Notes: generated by a model not told the origin, from the sequence alone. A stretch of DNA of 64,000 nucleotides from Pyropia yezoensis (GCA_009829735.1 CM020620.1:9068545-9132544), one strand, 5' to 3'; shown: positions 10,073-19,948, counted from the first letter of the stretch. Made by a program: numbers and translations.

Positions 10073-12256
10073 ATGTCTACCCAAGAGACGGGGAACGTTC
10101 AAGATGACGGATCGGCGTCGACGCCGACCCCGGAGGTGACTACGGGAACCGGGATCGGGAACCCGATCGATAACATTGAGACGCCAATGCTTTCCGGTGC
10201 CGGATCGACGTTTGGCACGGCTCGGACGGCAGGAGGCGGGGGCCCGCCTCAACTGTCGTCGACCGACCTCACTCCGCCGCCTCCTTCACCAGGGGATTCC
10301 CTGATGGCATCATTGGCCCGCATCGAGGCCCGGTTTTCCGGGCTCGACGCCCGTCAAGATCGGACGGAGGACGCAATGGCAGTGTTGATGTCAACACGGC
10401 ACACGACGGGACCCCGTCGTGTTCCTCCCACACCGGTACGGTTCGAACCGGCCGGACTACTTTCGGAGTCCACCAGGGTCAACCCCGGTGTTGCTACTCC
10501 TGGACAACCCCCGGACACAATGGGGTATGGGTCCGACTCGTCGGCAGAATTGGAACGGAGTCACACGGAGCGATACGCTCGGAGCACCCGAAGCGGACTC
10601 CGCGGACACGACCCGGCGGATACGTACGCCGGGGGAGAGTCGGTTATTGGGGGAGGAGGTACCCTCTCGCAGTACCCCCACGACGAAGGAGGCCAAGCAA
10701 CTCGGGTTCCCGAGGTGCCGACGCCTGAAGTACCATCTTCAGTGGTGGAAGCTATGACCGCGCAGGTAACTGCGAGCCTACTGAAGCGGATGGAGTCCGA
10801 TGAGTTCGCTCATCAACTGGCTAAGCGACTGGATATCCAGGACGCTGACACGGAGATCGTCAACGAGGTCTTCCGGTCGGTTCTTACTCCGGAACGTTAT
10901 CGTTTGGAGGACCGATCTACCACCGTATCGGAATCGATGCGTAATACGTCGCATCGGGCGATCCGCTCTATGCAGACCCTTATGAAGGGAGTCCCTATGT
11001 TCGGGGGGCCGAACGGACGCCCGTTGGCAGTCATCGGCTTCTTGACTAGCTTCAAGGCAGCCGCAGACAAGGCGCTCGTTAACGAGGGGCTGGCTCTGGA
11101 GATCCTCCCGTTCTTTGTTGATGAACGGGTGCGAGGCATTCTTCGCCAGGCATCCCCGATGCCGGGAATGAGGGTCGCGGCCACCCCCATGGATTACCGT
11201 GGGATATTGAAGGAGCTGCTGAGCAGCTACCTCAGTGAGGACAAGTGCGAGGACCACTATCGGGCCCTTCGCACTGCCACCGCCCAGTCCTGGGAGGATG
11301 AGGAGATGTTTGGACGCCGGATCCAAGAGCTCGACTACGAGCTGGGGAAGCTCCTCGGAGAAGGGGAGCTACGGGCCATCCTGTTCGCAGGAGTACCCAA
11401 CTACGTGCGGATATCCGCACGGGGCGCCAACACGGCACGGACGAACTTCAGTCGACTGATGCATATGTGCAAGTCCCTAGGGGACGCCTACCGGGTTCTA
11501 CACCCGGAGTGTGCCTTGGCCCCGAAGCCCAAGGGTGAGGGAGGCAAGCCCAGTCTTACCCCGGTACCGAGGCAAGAGAAGGTGGAACGCAAGGCCGCAC
11601 CAGTACTGGTGGCGACCGAACATACCCCTATTGGTGAGGATGACCCTCTAGTCGACCAACAGGGCCACCTGTTGCTACCGGCGACGCCGGTGATTGATGA
11701 ACACGGTACGGTAGCGTACATCGCCCCGGCTGGAACCCAGTTCCAGGTCAACGAAGGAACGGGACGGCGCGTCCCGTATGTGCGGACTACGGGGTACTCC
11801 CCGGTGACGGGTAACCCTCACCAACCCTTGCCAACATGGGCGGTGCGTACGGAGGCACCCCCGCAGATTGCGGGCCGACCCAACCGGTTGGGGGAGTCCA
11901 TGTTCCGGTTGACCCAAGGACCCAAGGCCTACCAGGGAGCAGGCACTCGGGCGCCCGAGGGAGGCAACCGTAGCTACGGGGCTACCCCGATGCGACCTCA
12001 AGGGGGGACCTGCACGTCCGGATGTATGTTGTGTGGGGATCCCCAGCACTGGGTGTCTTCCTGCCCACTCATCCCCGAGGAGTCTCGGCGGGCAGCGGCG
12101 CAACGCAAGGCATCCACCGGGGGGTATCCCCCCCGAGCACCCGGACCCGCACCGGGTAGGCAGCCAGCTCCAGGTGGAGTACTGGCCGTCGAGGAGGCAC
12201 CTCCTCAGCCGGATGTCCCGGCGGACAGCACCCTACCAAGGGCGGGAAACGAGTAA
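10073..12256 (+). CDS. gag: A2 Gag polyprotein
   Basis: The 727-residue Gag opens with MSTQETGNVQDDG. It has the disordered N-terminal third, the capsid-like helical core (about 280-470) and one CX2CX4HX4C zinc knuckle near residue 650, followed by a Pro/Ala-rich tail ending GNE. Most differences from A1 are conservative; one replaces Gly by Cys just before the knuckle (GTCTSGC against GTGTSGC). The ATG at 10073 is used; an in-frame GTG lies two codons upstream. Pol follows in another frame after TAA and 8 bases. Confidence 0.93.
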   Translation: MSTQETGNVQDDGSASTPTPEVTTGTGIGNPIDNIETPMLSGAGSTFGTARTAGGGGPPQLSSTDLTPPPPSPGDSLMASLARIEARFSGLDARQDRTEDAMAVLMSTRHTTGPRRVPPTPVRFEPAGLLSESTRVNPGVATPGQPPDTMGYGSDSSAELERSHTERYARSTRSGLRGHDPADTYAGGESVIGGGGTLSQYPHDEGGQATRVPEVPTPEVPSSVVEAMTAQVTASLLKRMESDEFAHQLAKRLDIQDADTEIVNEVFRSVLTPERYRLEDRSTTVSESMRNTSHRAIRSMQTLMKGVPMFGGPNGRPLAVIGFLTSFKAAADKALVNEGLALEILPFFVDERVRGILRQASPMPGMRVAATPMDYRGILKELLSSYLSEDKCEDHYRALRTATAQSWEDEEMFGRRIQELDYELGKLLGEGELRAILFAGVPNYVRISARGANTARTNFSRLMHMCKSLGDAYRVLHPECALAPKPKGEGGKPSLTPVPRQEKVERKAAPVLVATEHTPIGEDDPLVDQQGHLLLPATPVIDEHGTVAYIAPAGTQFQVNEGTGRRVPYVRTTGYSPVTGNPHQPLPTWAVRTEAPPQIAGRPNRLGESMFRLTQGPKAYQGAGTRAPEGGNRSYGATPMRPQGGTCTSGCMLCGDPQHWVSSCPLIPEESRRAAAQRKASTGGYPPRAPGPAPGRQPAPGGVLAVEEAPPQPDVPADSTLPRAGNE

Positions 12257-12264
12257 GAGGAAGG

Positions 12265-15200
12265 ATGACCGGGGGGCGCGGGGGTCACCCAAGCAAGCCA
12301 CCCCGGAGTACCGCGGGGAAAGCCCCACGGAGAGCGCGGTTGAGCCGACGCCGCATCAACCCCCGGGTACACCTTCCGGCCCCGACGACACGGCGTCAGG
12401 GGATTGATGACCACCCTCCAAGGTTGGGAGGAGAGGACGGGAAGCCCCGTCACGTTGAACCAGACAAGGGCCCTGTTCAGGATGCCCGAGCTACACCGGA
12501 TATCGGTGTAGGACATGTGTTGTTTACCTTGGAGAACTTCAAGGTATCAGCCACACTGGGGGTTGACCCCCAGTCGACACGATCGTACTACCCTGTACTG
12601 GATACAGGGGCTGGACCCAACCTCATCCGGAAGGATACCCTCCCGGACAAGTGGCTTCCACGAGTCAGAGTGACTCGGGGACCCACCATCAAGGACGCGA
12701 ATGGTCGACTCATTCGTACGACCGCAGCGATGTCGCTGCAGGTTACCATCGGGGATCTCACCACGGAAGTTGACTTCCTGGTATGTGAAACGCTATCGGT
12801 GCCCTGCATACTGGGGTGCACCTTCATCAACGTTCACGTTGATGCAATCCGGCCAGGCCGGAGGACCGTCGAGCTTCAAGAAGCCGACGGGACGAAGCGA
12901 GGACACACGGCTATCGTCAGGGACCTGACGCTACAAGGAAGCCACGTTAACGTGGCTGAGGTGTACGCAAGCGTCGAGCCGAAGACACTTCGGTTGGCCG
13001 AGCGAACTCGCTTTGAGCCGTTGTCAGAGACAGTCCTCCCGGTTAACTGCGACCTCGCAGGCATCTGCAGAGTCCAGTCCAACCTACGGACGTACAAGCG
13101 CCATGGGTTGACCATGGCCAACGGTCTCATAGACCTCCCAGCAGGAGGGTCGTCCCTCCTAGTGATGGCGAACTACCGCCGTAAGGCAGTCACCCTCCCG
13201 AAGGGAACTATCCTCGGGATTGCCGAACTCTATGAAGGAGATATCCTTACTCCTGATAAGGAAGGTCAAGTGGAACCACTTGAAGTACTGGCGGTCGCCG
13301 AGACCACCGAGCGACAGCAACCCGATGACGGGAAGCCTAACCCATCGGCGGCGCCGGCGGACCTGCCGCCAAAGGACCAAGAGGCCTTGAAGGCACTGGC
13401 CGAGGCTGACCTCGACCACCTTCACCCTTCGGTAGCCGAAGGGGTACGACGGATGCTAAGAAAGCATGACGTTATGTGGACAGGCGGGGCCTTGGGGACC
13501 ATTGGGGCAACCCAACATCGTATAGACCTGGTACCAGGCGCACGACCCGCCCGGTCACAACCGCACCGAGCGGGACCTATGCAACAAGAGATCGTTGATG
13601 GAGAAGTGAAGAGGATGAGTGAAGCTAAGGTGATCCGACCTTCGATGTCGGAATGGGGTGCCCCAGTCGTTATTGTGCCGAAGAAGGATCAAACCCCTCG
13701 GTTTTGCATCGATTATCGACGCCTCAACTTGGTTACCAAGAGAGACTCATACCCTTTACCAAGGATGGATGAATGCATCGACTCCCTGGGGGAGGCAACG
13801 GTGTTTACCACCATCGACTGCAATGCCGGATACTGGCAGATCCCGGTGGCGGACGAGGATATCCCCAAGACGGCATTCGTCTGTCACAGTGGAGTGTACG
13901 AGTTCCTAAGGATGCCCTTCGGATTGTCCAACGCCCCCGCTACATTCCAGCGGGCTATCGACATCATACTGTCGGGGGTGAAGTGGCGTAACTGCCTAGT
14001 GTACCTCGATGACGTCATCGTCTTCTCGCGTAACATGGATGACCATGTACAACATGTTGACGAGGTACTCACCCTCTTGAGGAACGCCGGGGTAACCCTG
14101 CGTCTGAAGAAGTGCGCCTTCTTCCAACAGACGGTCGAATATCTGGGCCACCAGATAACCCCTGGTAAACTAGGGGTACTCGAAGCCAATACCCGGGCAC
14201 TCCGGGATGCCCGGTTCCCTAACACCCAGACGCAGCTCAAGAGCTTCCTGGGAATGTGCAATGTATACCGACGGTTCGTCAAGGACTTCGCTCGGATAGC
14301 TAAACCGTTAACGGTTCTTACGAGCAGTACCTTACCCAAGGTACTCCAACCCCCTTCGCCTAGCGAAGAGGAGGCATTCGAGTCGCTGAAGCGAGCCCTA
14401 CTAGCCCCACCCGTCCTTGCGTTACCGCATAGACGGGGTACCTTCGTCATCGATGTCGATGCGTGTGATACACAAGTGGGATGCACCCTGTTACAGGGAG
14501 AGACGTTGATCGGTACCGATAACGTTATCCCGGACCTACGTCCGGTAGGGTACTTCAGCCGGACACTCAACCCGGCTGAGCGGAACTATAGTGCCACCGA
14601 GCGTGAATGCCTCGGAGTCATATGGGCAGTGCAACTGCTCCGTCCATACCTGGAGGGCTCCAGGTTCATCGTGAGGTCCGACCACGAACCCCTACGATGG
14701 CTCCTCAACCTTGGTGACAAGGATTCCGATAGCCATGGGAGGCTAGCCCGATGGAGGCTGAAGATGGCCGAGCACGACTACCGCACGGTGTATAAGGCTG
14801 GGTCAACCCACCACCTCGGAGACGCGTTGTCTCGACTCGACACCCCGAGCGGGGATACCCGCCCGGTGGACGAGGACATCCCGGTAGTACCGGTGTGCAT
14901 GGTGGGTAATGCTACCCAGGGTATGGCGGACCATACCAGGGCACACCTTGCGTGCCCATTGACCCTCGCGGACTTCCGCGAGGCACAGGCCAACGACGAT
15001 GACTGTAGACGTCATCGTGCTAACCTCCTGGCCGGTACGGCCGGCATCTTCTCCGAGAACGAAGACGGACTCATATACCGGCGGGCACCCGCCGATGGAC
15101 GACATCAAGTCGTGGTTCCCGTGTCCTTACGGCAAGCCGTCATGGAACGAGAACATGAGAACCCTACAGCCGGACACCCGGGAGGTTCACGTATGTTCGC

Positions 15201-16431
15201 AGCAATGCGAAGGTTCTTCTACTGGCCAGCAATGGCCGTCGACGTGGTCGACCACGTACGGGGATGCCACCCCTGTGCACGTAACCGCATGAGTCTACAT
15301 AGGCAGGCGTCTGCCATGAAGCTATTCCCACCCGATGGGCCCAACGAGCAAGTCGCTATCGACATACTCGGGCCACTTCCGGTAACGGAAGAAGGGAACA
15401 GGTACATCCTGGTCATGTCTGACCGCTTCACTAAGCTGTCAAGAGCGGCAGCCATCCCGAATGATACGGCATACACGATCATGAACGCAGTGGTTGACCA
15501 CTGGATCAGTGCATACGGAGTCATGAAGCAACTCCTCTCCGATAACGGAGCAAACCTTACGTCGGCATTCTGCACTAAGGTCCTGGGCATGTTCGGTATC
15601 GAACCACGTCGGGCATCCGACTACCACCCGCAGTCCAACGGGCAGGTGGAGCGGTTCAACCGCACCATCGTAAAGATGCTACAGTGCTACGTGGCCGAGC
15701 ACACGAACACTTGGGACAGGCTTCTGTCCGTACTCACCCTGGCATACAATGCCAGGCCACATCGGAGCACAAACATTGCTCCGCTGGAGTGGGTCATGCC
15801 ACTAGGCGTCGGTAACCTGACGCTGCCACCCGGCAGGTGCACTCGGTATGATACACCGAAGGGCCGACCCGCCGAACGCATCCACCTAGCTTGGTTGGCC
15901 AAGCTATCGTGGATGATTTCTAAGCTCAAGGGTGCCCTTGACAGAACACAACTTCGGTATAAGAAGAACTTCGACGCCCGACTACGGGTGCGCAACGCAA
16001 CCCTGGTAACAGGTGACTGGGTCTATATCAGACACCAGAAGTTCCGAGGGAACAAGCTTATGCAACCGGTCAAGGGACCGTACCAGATCCTCCACAGAGA
16101 TGACCACTCTGTTATCTTACACTCCGATACGGAGATCCAACGCATCAGTATGAATGATGTCACACCTGCTCCGAAGCCGGAACAGCCTCAGCCGGTACCG
16201 GCTGGGTTGCTACATGAAGCTCTTACAACCCACCGGTCACATGACCCGGTGGGACCGGATGGGATTCCATACCAAGTAGAGAGCGTGGTCGGACACACCG
16301 ACCCGGACATACCAGGACCCTGGTACGTCAAGGTTATGTGGGTCGGATACGACTCACCCACCTGGGAACAGGCGGCGAATATACCCCGCCAACTACTCAT
16401 GCCTTACATGAGGCGACGACGCCTACTGTAA
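12265..16431 (+). CDS. pol: A2 Pol polyprotein (PR-RT-RH-IN-chromodomain)
   Basis: The single 1,388-codon frame encodes all Ty3-order enzymes. Aspartic protease: active site DTGAG at residue 113. Reverse transcriptase: FCIDYRRLN near 480 and catalytic YLDD at 580-583. RNase H: DVDACDTQVG near 730. Integrase: HHCC zinc finger (HENPTAGH...CHPCARNR) near 960-1005, catalytic D1033 and D1093, and E1129, the usual 35-residue D-E spacing. The C-terminus (about 1335-1380, WYVKVMWVGYDSPTWE) is a chromodomain, which in chromoviruses targets integration to particular chromatin. All catalytic residues are present. It starts at an ATG 8 bases after the gag stop. Confidence 0.95.
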   Translation: MTGGRGGHPSKPPRSTAGKAPRRARLSRRRINPRVHLPAPTTRRQGIDDHPPRLGGEDGKPRHVEPDKGPVQDARATPDIGVGHVLFTLENFKVSATLGVDPQSTRSYYPVLDTGAGPNLIRKDTLPDKWLPRVRVTRGPTIKDANGRLIRTTAAMSLQVTIGDLTTEVDFLVCETLSVPCILGCTFINVHVDAIRPGRRTVELQEADGTKRGHTAIVRDLTLQGSHVNVAEVYASVEPKTLRLAERTRFEPLSETVLPVNCDLAGICRVQSNLRTYKRHGLTMANGLIDLPAGGSSLLVMANYRRKAVTLPKGTILGIAELYEGDILTPDKEGQVEPLEVLAVAETTERQQPDDGKPNPSAAPADLPPKDQEALKALAEADLDHLHPSVAEGVRRMLRKHDVMWTGGALGTIGATQHRIDLVPGARPARSQPHRAGPMQQEIVDGEVKRMSEAKVIRPSMSEWGAPVVIVPKKDQTPRFCIDYRRLNLVTKRDSYPLPRMDECIDSLGEATVFTTIDCNAGYWQIPVADEDIPKTAFVCHSGVYEFLRMPFGLSNAPATFQRAIDIILSGVKWRNCLVYLDDVIVFSRNMDDHVQHVDEVLTLLRNAGVTLRLKKCAFFQQTVEYLGHQITPGKLGVLEANTRALRDARFPNTQTQLKSFLGMCNVYRRFVKDFARIAKPLTVLTSSTLPKVLQPPSPSEEEAFESLKRALLAPPVLALPHRRGTFVIDVDACDTQVGCTLLQGETLIGTDNVIPDLRPVGYFSRTLNPAERNYSATERECLGVIWAVQLLRPYLEGSRFIVRSDHEPLRWLLNLGDKDSDSHGRLARWRLKMAEHDYRTVYKAGSTHHLGDALSRLDTPSGDTRPVDEDIPVVPVCMVGNATQGMADHTRAHLACPLTLADFREAQANDDDCRRHRANLLAGTAGIFSENEDGLIYRRAPADGRHQVVVPVSLRQAVMEREHENPTAGHPGGSRMFAAMRRFFYWPAMAVDVVDHVRGCHPCARNRMSLHRQASAMKLFPPDGPNEQVAIDILGPLPVTEEGNRYILVMSDRFTKLSRAAAIPNDTAYTIMNAVVDHWISAYGVMKQLLSDNGANLTSAFCTKVLGMFGIEPRRASDYHPQSNGQVERFNRTIVKMLQCYVAEHTNTWDRLLSVLTLAYNARPHRSTNIAPLEWVMPLGVGNLTLPPGRCTRYDTPKGRPAERIHLAWLAKLSWMISKLKGALDRTQLRYKKNFDARLRVRNATLVTGDWVYIRHQKFRGNKLMQPVKGPYQILHRDDHSVILHSDTEIQRISMNDVTPAPKPEQPQPVPAGLLHEALTTHRSHDPVGPDGIPYQVESVVGHTDPDIPGPWYVKVMWVGYDSPTWEQAANIPRQLLMPYMRRRRLL

Positions 16432-16435
16432 CAAC

Positions 16436-16598
16436 CCAACCGACACCGACTTCGGCTGTTGGGGGGTGAGGCTTATACCTACTAAGTAGGGTGTGACATG
16501 GTTACGGCAGACTTAGGTTTCTAAGTCAAATCAGACTTAGGCTTCTAAGTCGAACCAAGCTTAGGTAACTAAGTAGAGCTAAGCTTAGGTAACTAAGT
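16436..16598. repeat. Hairpin array between convergent pol and antisense ORF
   Basis: Right after the pol stop comes CCGACTTCGG inside a longer stem (about 16436-16461). Then follow CCTACTAAGTAGG (16478-16490), GACTTAGGTTTCTAAGTC (16510-16527), GACTTAGGCTTCTAAGTC (16534-16551) and CTTAGGTAACTAAG twice (16560-16573 and 16584-16597). All are perfect or near-perfect palindromes spaced 10-20 bases apart. A1 has one copy of the last motif, A2 and A3 two. The position between two converging genes suggests a shared 3' end or insulator; that role is inferred. Confidence 0.7.
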
Positions 16599-16913
16599 AA
16601 AAAACCTGAACCTTAATAAGTTAACTTAAAGGTAAAGGCTAACTCCGATAATATCGAAGTAACTAGGGAGCTTACACGGGAGGATGACCTCCCCAAGCCA
16701 AGACACAAAGTGAGGGAGGATAACCTCCCCAAGCATGAACCAACCGGAAGAAGTTGGGCGGGAGGCAAGGCACCACTGAGCCAGAAGGGGTACTCCCCAG
16801 GGCAGCAAACAGAGGCAAGCAATGCCCCCAGCGGGGGATGAGTTTATACTCACTACTACCCGGCTACCATCAGGGTTGCCGGGGCCCTCTCCCTCACAAA
16901 CAAATAGCACTCC
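16599..16913. other. Spacer with GGGAGGATRACCTCCC repeats
   Basis: The spacer has no ORF of note. It holds CGATAATATCG (16646-16656, a perfect palindrome) and two direct copies of GGGAGGATRACCTCCCCAAGC at about 16679 and 16714; each can fold as a 6-bp hairpin. It is conserved in A1 and A3. It is the 3' flank of the antisense ORF. Confidence 0.55.
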
Positions 16914-19361
16914 TCAGTGGGTAGACCCACTGCCCGAGGGAGGCCACTCACGCGTAAGCGCGTATACCTCCGTGCTCCACCGGTCGGCAATGTCACGACG
17001 GTCGACCACCCGAGTTACCTCGGTGCATAGCTGGACGAGGGTGCTGCGGCCAGCCTCCACGTCCTCCAGAGCTTTCTGGAGGCGGTCCAGCACGCCACCG
17101 AAGCAACGCGCTGACCCAACCAGCGCAGCACCTGGGGGGATATCCCCCCAGCTAACAGAGAGACCCCCACGCATGGCGCGGGTAACAAGGGCGTCAACGC
17201 CCTCATACCAGAGACGGGGACCCCCGTCATGTAGGACAGGGGCGGGAGGTGACACTGGCGCAGCCAGAGGGGCCACAGGAGCCGACACGGCTACCACCGG
17301 AGCCGGTGGCACCTGATACGAGGCCCGGTAGGACCCTACCGAAGGGGCTCCACCGTAACCACGGCGGTACTCCGCCCGACGACGGGACACCTCACGCTCC
17401 CCACCCACAGAGCCCCACTCTCGGGGACGACGGCCAACCGCCGCCGGCATCGGGTTACCGAACCACGGAGCAAGGACCTGAAGAGGGTCATGGATAACCA
17501 TGGGAATACCCAGGTCAGGAACGGCCTCGGTGGACGCCCACCCATGGCAACTAGGCTCACCCGGCTGAGTACGCCGGACACGCAACGAGTGACGAGGCAA
17601 GGGGGAAGCCCCAGCCTGCGGGTCCCGGTACGGGGGAAGGGCCAACACCCCAGCCCAGTTCACGGCATCGTGAACAGCCAGCAGGGCTTCGAACTCCCGG
17701 GCCAACCCGGTCTTGGCAGCTATCAGATCCACGCCCAACTGCGCGATGTGCCGACGGACACCCGTCGGAAGATGAAACAGACGACCCTGCCGGCGGACGG
17801 ACAGCAAGAAGGATGAAGCCTGCCCGAGGGTAACCTCAAGGGTGAAGGTACCCTGCAACGGGTGGACCGGCCGGGAGGCCAACACACTCCCGAAGTATCG
17901 GAGGCAGGAGCCGGTGTCAAACCGGAAAGCAGGGGCGGGTTCCCACCCCTCCTGCCATAGCGGCGGGCGCACGGGAGTATATACCGGAGCACGACCGTTG
18001 CCGGTCTGCAACGCACACGTTATATCCGTGCGGAACGCATCCGCCATGACACCATGGTTACGTCGCCAACTCGACGCCGACTTCAACCCCGCCATGGGCG
18101 GGTAGGGAGCCGTCAACGACAGATACGGGGGTACCCCCGGATAGTAGTCAAAGTCGGGATACCGACCGGTACGGCTCACCGTCTCCCCAAACGCAACCGG
18201 CTCCGCCGCCGCCGCAATCCCCCGAGCACTAGCCGGGTAGTCAATCTCCCGCGGCAACGCGGGGGCAATCAAGTCGCAGACCCCGAAGTTGGGGTCGAGG
18301 TAGACCTCACCCCGTCCCACCCGGGTGCGCCAGAGCTGCGCATGCCGGTCGTCCGGCTGACTCAGGATCCAATGGTGTTCCACCCGGACCGCGTTCGGCT
18401 GGTTGACCAGCCGCACCAACTCCCGCTCCCAGCACGGGTCCACCTTGACGCGCCGGGAGGATTCTCCACGGGGATGCACCAGGTGGAAATCCACCCGTAT
18501 ACGCCCATCGGACTCCATCGACTCTTGCACCGTGAGGCCTCGAACCCGAGCCACCAAGTCGGACACCGACATGGCGGGTTGACCCGCCGCCACGGCGACG
18601 CCGCCACCCAACGGGGCAACCCGGGCAGGACCAGGAAGAATCGGGGGCGCCGGGGGACGCACCACCGGCAGAGGGGCCGACGTCGGAGATGGACGAGGCC
18701 GAGGAGGAAGAAGAAGGGCGGGCGCCCGCCCGGAGTAACTCCCGGTGTCAACCGCCATGGGAGAAGGAGCGTCTTGACCGCTCGACGCCCGCGGCACCGC
18801 AGGTACGGCACCGGCGCCGGCACCACCCGTCGGCGTAGCCCCCGCCTCGGAAGTGGAAGGCACTGGGACAGCCTCCGGAGCCGGAGCCCCGGCCGTGCGG
18901 ACACCCGCACCGTCTTGACCCACCGCACCGGGTGTCGCACCGCCACCACCACCCGCGTCAACGTCGGGACCACCTCGAGGAGTCACCGCCCGGACACCCG
19001 GACCACCTTGACCAGCCGGAGTCGGCTGCGGGTCGCCACCTCCGCCGCAGGGCGGACCATCTTGAGGTAGCTGCGGTGAGCCGGCACCGGCACCAGGCCC
19101 CATCCGGGCAGCCGGCAGAGAGGGGGTAGAAGCCGCCACGCGCGGTTGACCGCCGGGTTGACCTCCGGCCGACGGCACCGTCGTGCCGCTGCACACGGAC
19201 GACAGTCCTCCGGCCGACAGACGGACGGACACCGCAGGCCCGTCGTCGTCAGACGAGCTCACCCCGTAACGCGCGGCGTCGGGACCGACAGGCGCGTCGT
19301 CCTCCATCTCCTCCCCGATCAGGAGGTCTTCCTCCTCTTCAAGCACCTGGGGATAGGACAT
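16914..19361 (-). CDS. A2 antisense ORF, 815-aa protein of unknown function
   Basis: This long frame lies opposite to gag-pol between pol and the 3' LTR. The start chosen is ATG at 19361 (MSYPQVLEEEEDLL); the frame is open upstream to 19643, but A1 diverges there and its matching ATG (MSDPHVPG) is at the same place. Residues 1-60 are acidic (EEEED, SSDDDG) and about 60-260 Pro/Ala/Gly-rich. From about 263 to 800 the protein looks folded: VSDLVARVRGLTVQ, WERELVRLVNQPNAVRVEHHW, a Tyr-rich PDFDYYPGV segment, and a final helical region (residues about 743-792) containing VLDRLQKALEDVEAG and ADRWSTEV. The equivalent protein is intact in A1 and A3, and a related one occurs in B. I see no known domain and propose no function. 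It ends in TGA. Confidence 0.75.
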   Translation of the reverse strand: MSYPQVLEEEEDLLIGEEMEDDAPVGPDAARYGVSSSDDDGPAVSVRLSAGGLSSVCSGTTVPSAGGQPGGQPRVAASTPSLPAARMGPGAGAGSPQLPQDGPPCGGGGDPQPTPAGQGGPGVRAVTPRGGPDVDAGGGGGATPGAVGQDGAGVRTAGAPAPEAVPVPSTSEAGATPTGGAGAGAVPAVPRASSGQDAPSPMAVDTGSYSGRAPALLLPPRPRPSPTSAPLPVVRPPAPPILPGPARVAPLGGGVAVAAGQPAMSVSDLVARVRGLTVQESMESDGRIRVDFHLVHPRGESSRRVKVDPCWERELVRLVNQPNAVRVEHHWILSQPDDRHAQLWRTRVGRGEVYLDPNFGVCDLIAPALPREIDYPASARGIAAAAEPVAFGETVSRTGRYPDFDYYPGVPPYLSLTAPYPPMAGLKSASSWRRNHGVMADAFRTDITCALQTGNGRAPVYTPVRPPLWQEGWEPAPAFRFDTGSCLRYFGSVLASRPVHPLQGTFTLEVTLGQASSFLLSVRRQGRLFHLPTGVRRHIAQLGVDLIAAKTGLAREFEALLAVHDAVNWAGVLALPPYRDPQAGASPLPRHSLRVRRTQPGEPSCHGWASTEAVPDLGIPMVIHDPLQVLAPWFGNPMPAAVGRRPREWGSVGGEREVSRRRAEYRRGYGGAPSVGSYRASYQVPPAPVVAVSAPVAPLAAPVSPPAPVLHDGGPRLWYEGVDALVTRAMRGGLSVSWGDIPPGAALVGSARCFGGVLDRLQKALEDVEAGRSTLVQLCTEVTRVVDRRDIADRWSTEVYALTREWPPSGSGSTH

Positions 19362-19936
19362 GATAACGGGTGCGGAGTCCCCCGCGCCCACAAGCCGTCG
19401 ACGGCTACAACCCGGTACGGCGGGACAACCGGGACGAGCCAGGGAAGCGCGGACACCCGCGCTTATGACCACAAACGGCCACGAGAAGCGCCGCAGGCAC
19501 GCGGGTCGACCCGCGCCCCACGGGGCTACGACCGCGCTCCACCCAGGCACCTGGGCGGGACGGGGCCACACCCACACACGGGGTAAGTAAGGGGGGTCAC
19601 CCCCAACCGCCCCCACGCAACGCGGGCAGCCCCCGCCCCCCACTCAATCGTCCACACGAGAGGGGCCCCCCTACCACCAGGCACCTGGTGGCGGATCCGC
19701 TTGCACCACCCCTCGGAAAGGGGGGGCGTGAACAGCAACCCGCATCGGGAATTTAACGGTCCGGAAAACGGATCGTGTGTGTGTACCACGCAGAGGGGGG
19801 CACCCCTCTGAGACAACCTCGAAAAGGGGTGTCTGTCGCGACGGGGCGCAAAGCCCCACCCGACGGGTAAACGGTCACGCGACCCACTTACATTCGGTAC
19901 CCCGAATGCAACTCGACCCGAGGACGGGTCGAATCT
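19362..19936. promoter_or_regulatory. Region upstream of antisense ORF, with palindromes
   Basis: This stretch must hold the start of any antisense transcript and also the end of the element's sense transcript. It contains the perfect palindrome CCACCAGGCACCTGGTGG (19674-19691) and the stem CATTCGG-TACC-CCGAATG (19891-19908). In A2 only, CGACCCGAGGACGGGTCG lies just before the purine tract. A1 and A3 keep the first two. No TATA element on the minus strand is convincing. Confidence 0.45.
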
Positions 19937-19946
19937 AAGGGGGGGA
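19937..19946 (+). promoter_or_regulatory. A2 polypurine tract
   Basis: AAGGGGGGGA lies two bases before the 3' LTR, the standard place and composition for plus-strand DNA priming. The same tract precedes the 3' LTRs of A1 and A3. Confidence 0.8.
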
Positions 19947-19948
19947 TA

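Noticed and set aside
13884..14570. 228-aa minus-strand ORF inside pol, repeated in every A copy
   Set aside because: It is a shadow of the conserved RT/RNase H codons, and its presence in each copy follows from pol conservation.
16478..16598. CRISPR-like array
   Set aside because: The units are small palindromes with irregular spacing in a eukaryotic retrotransposon, with no spacers of constant size and no cas genes.
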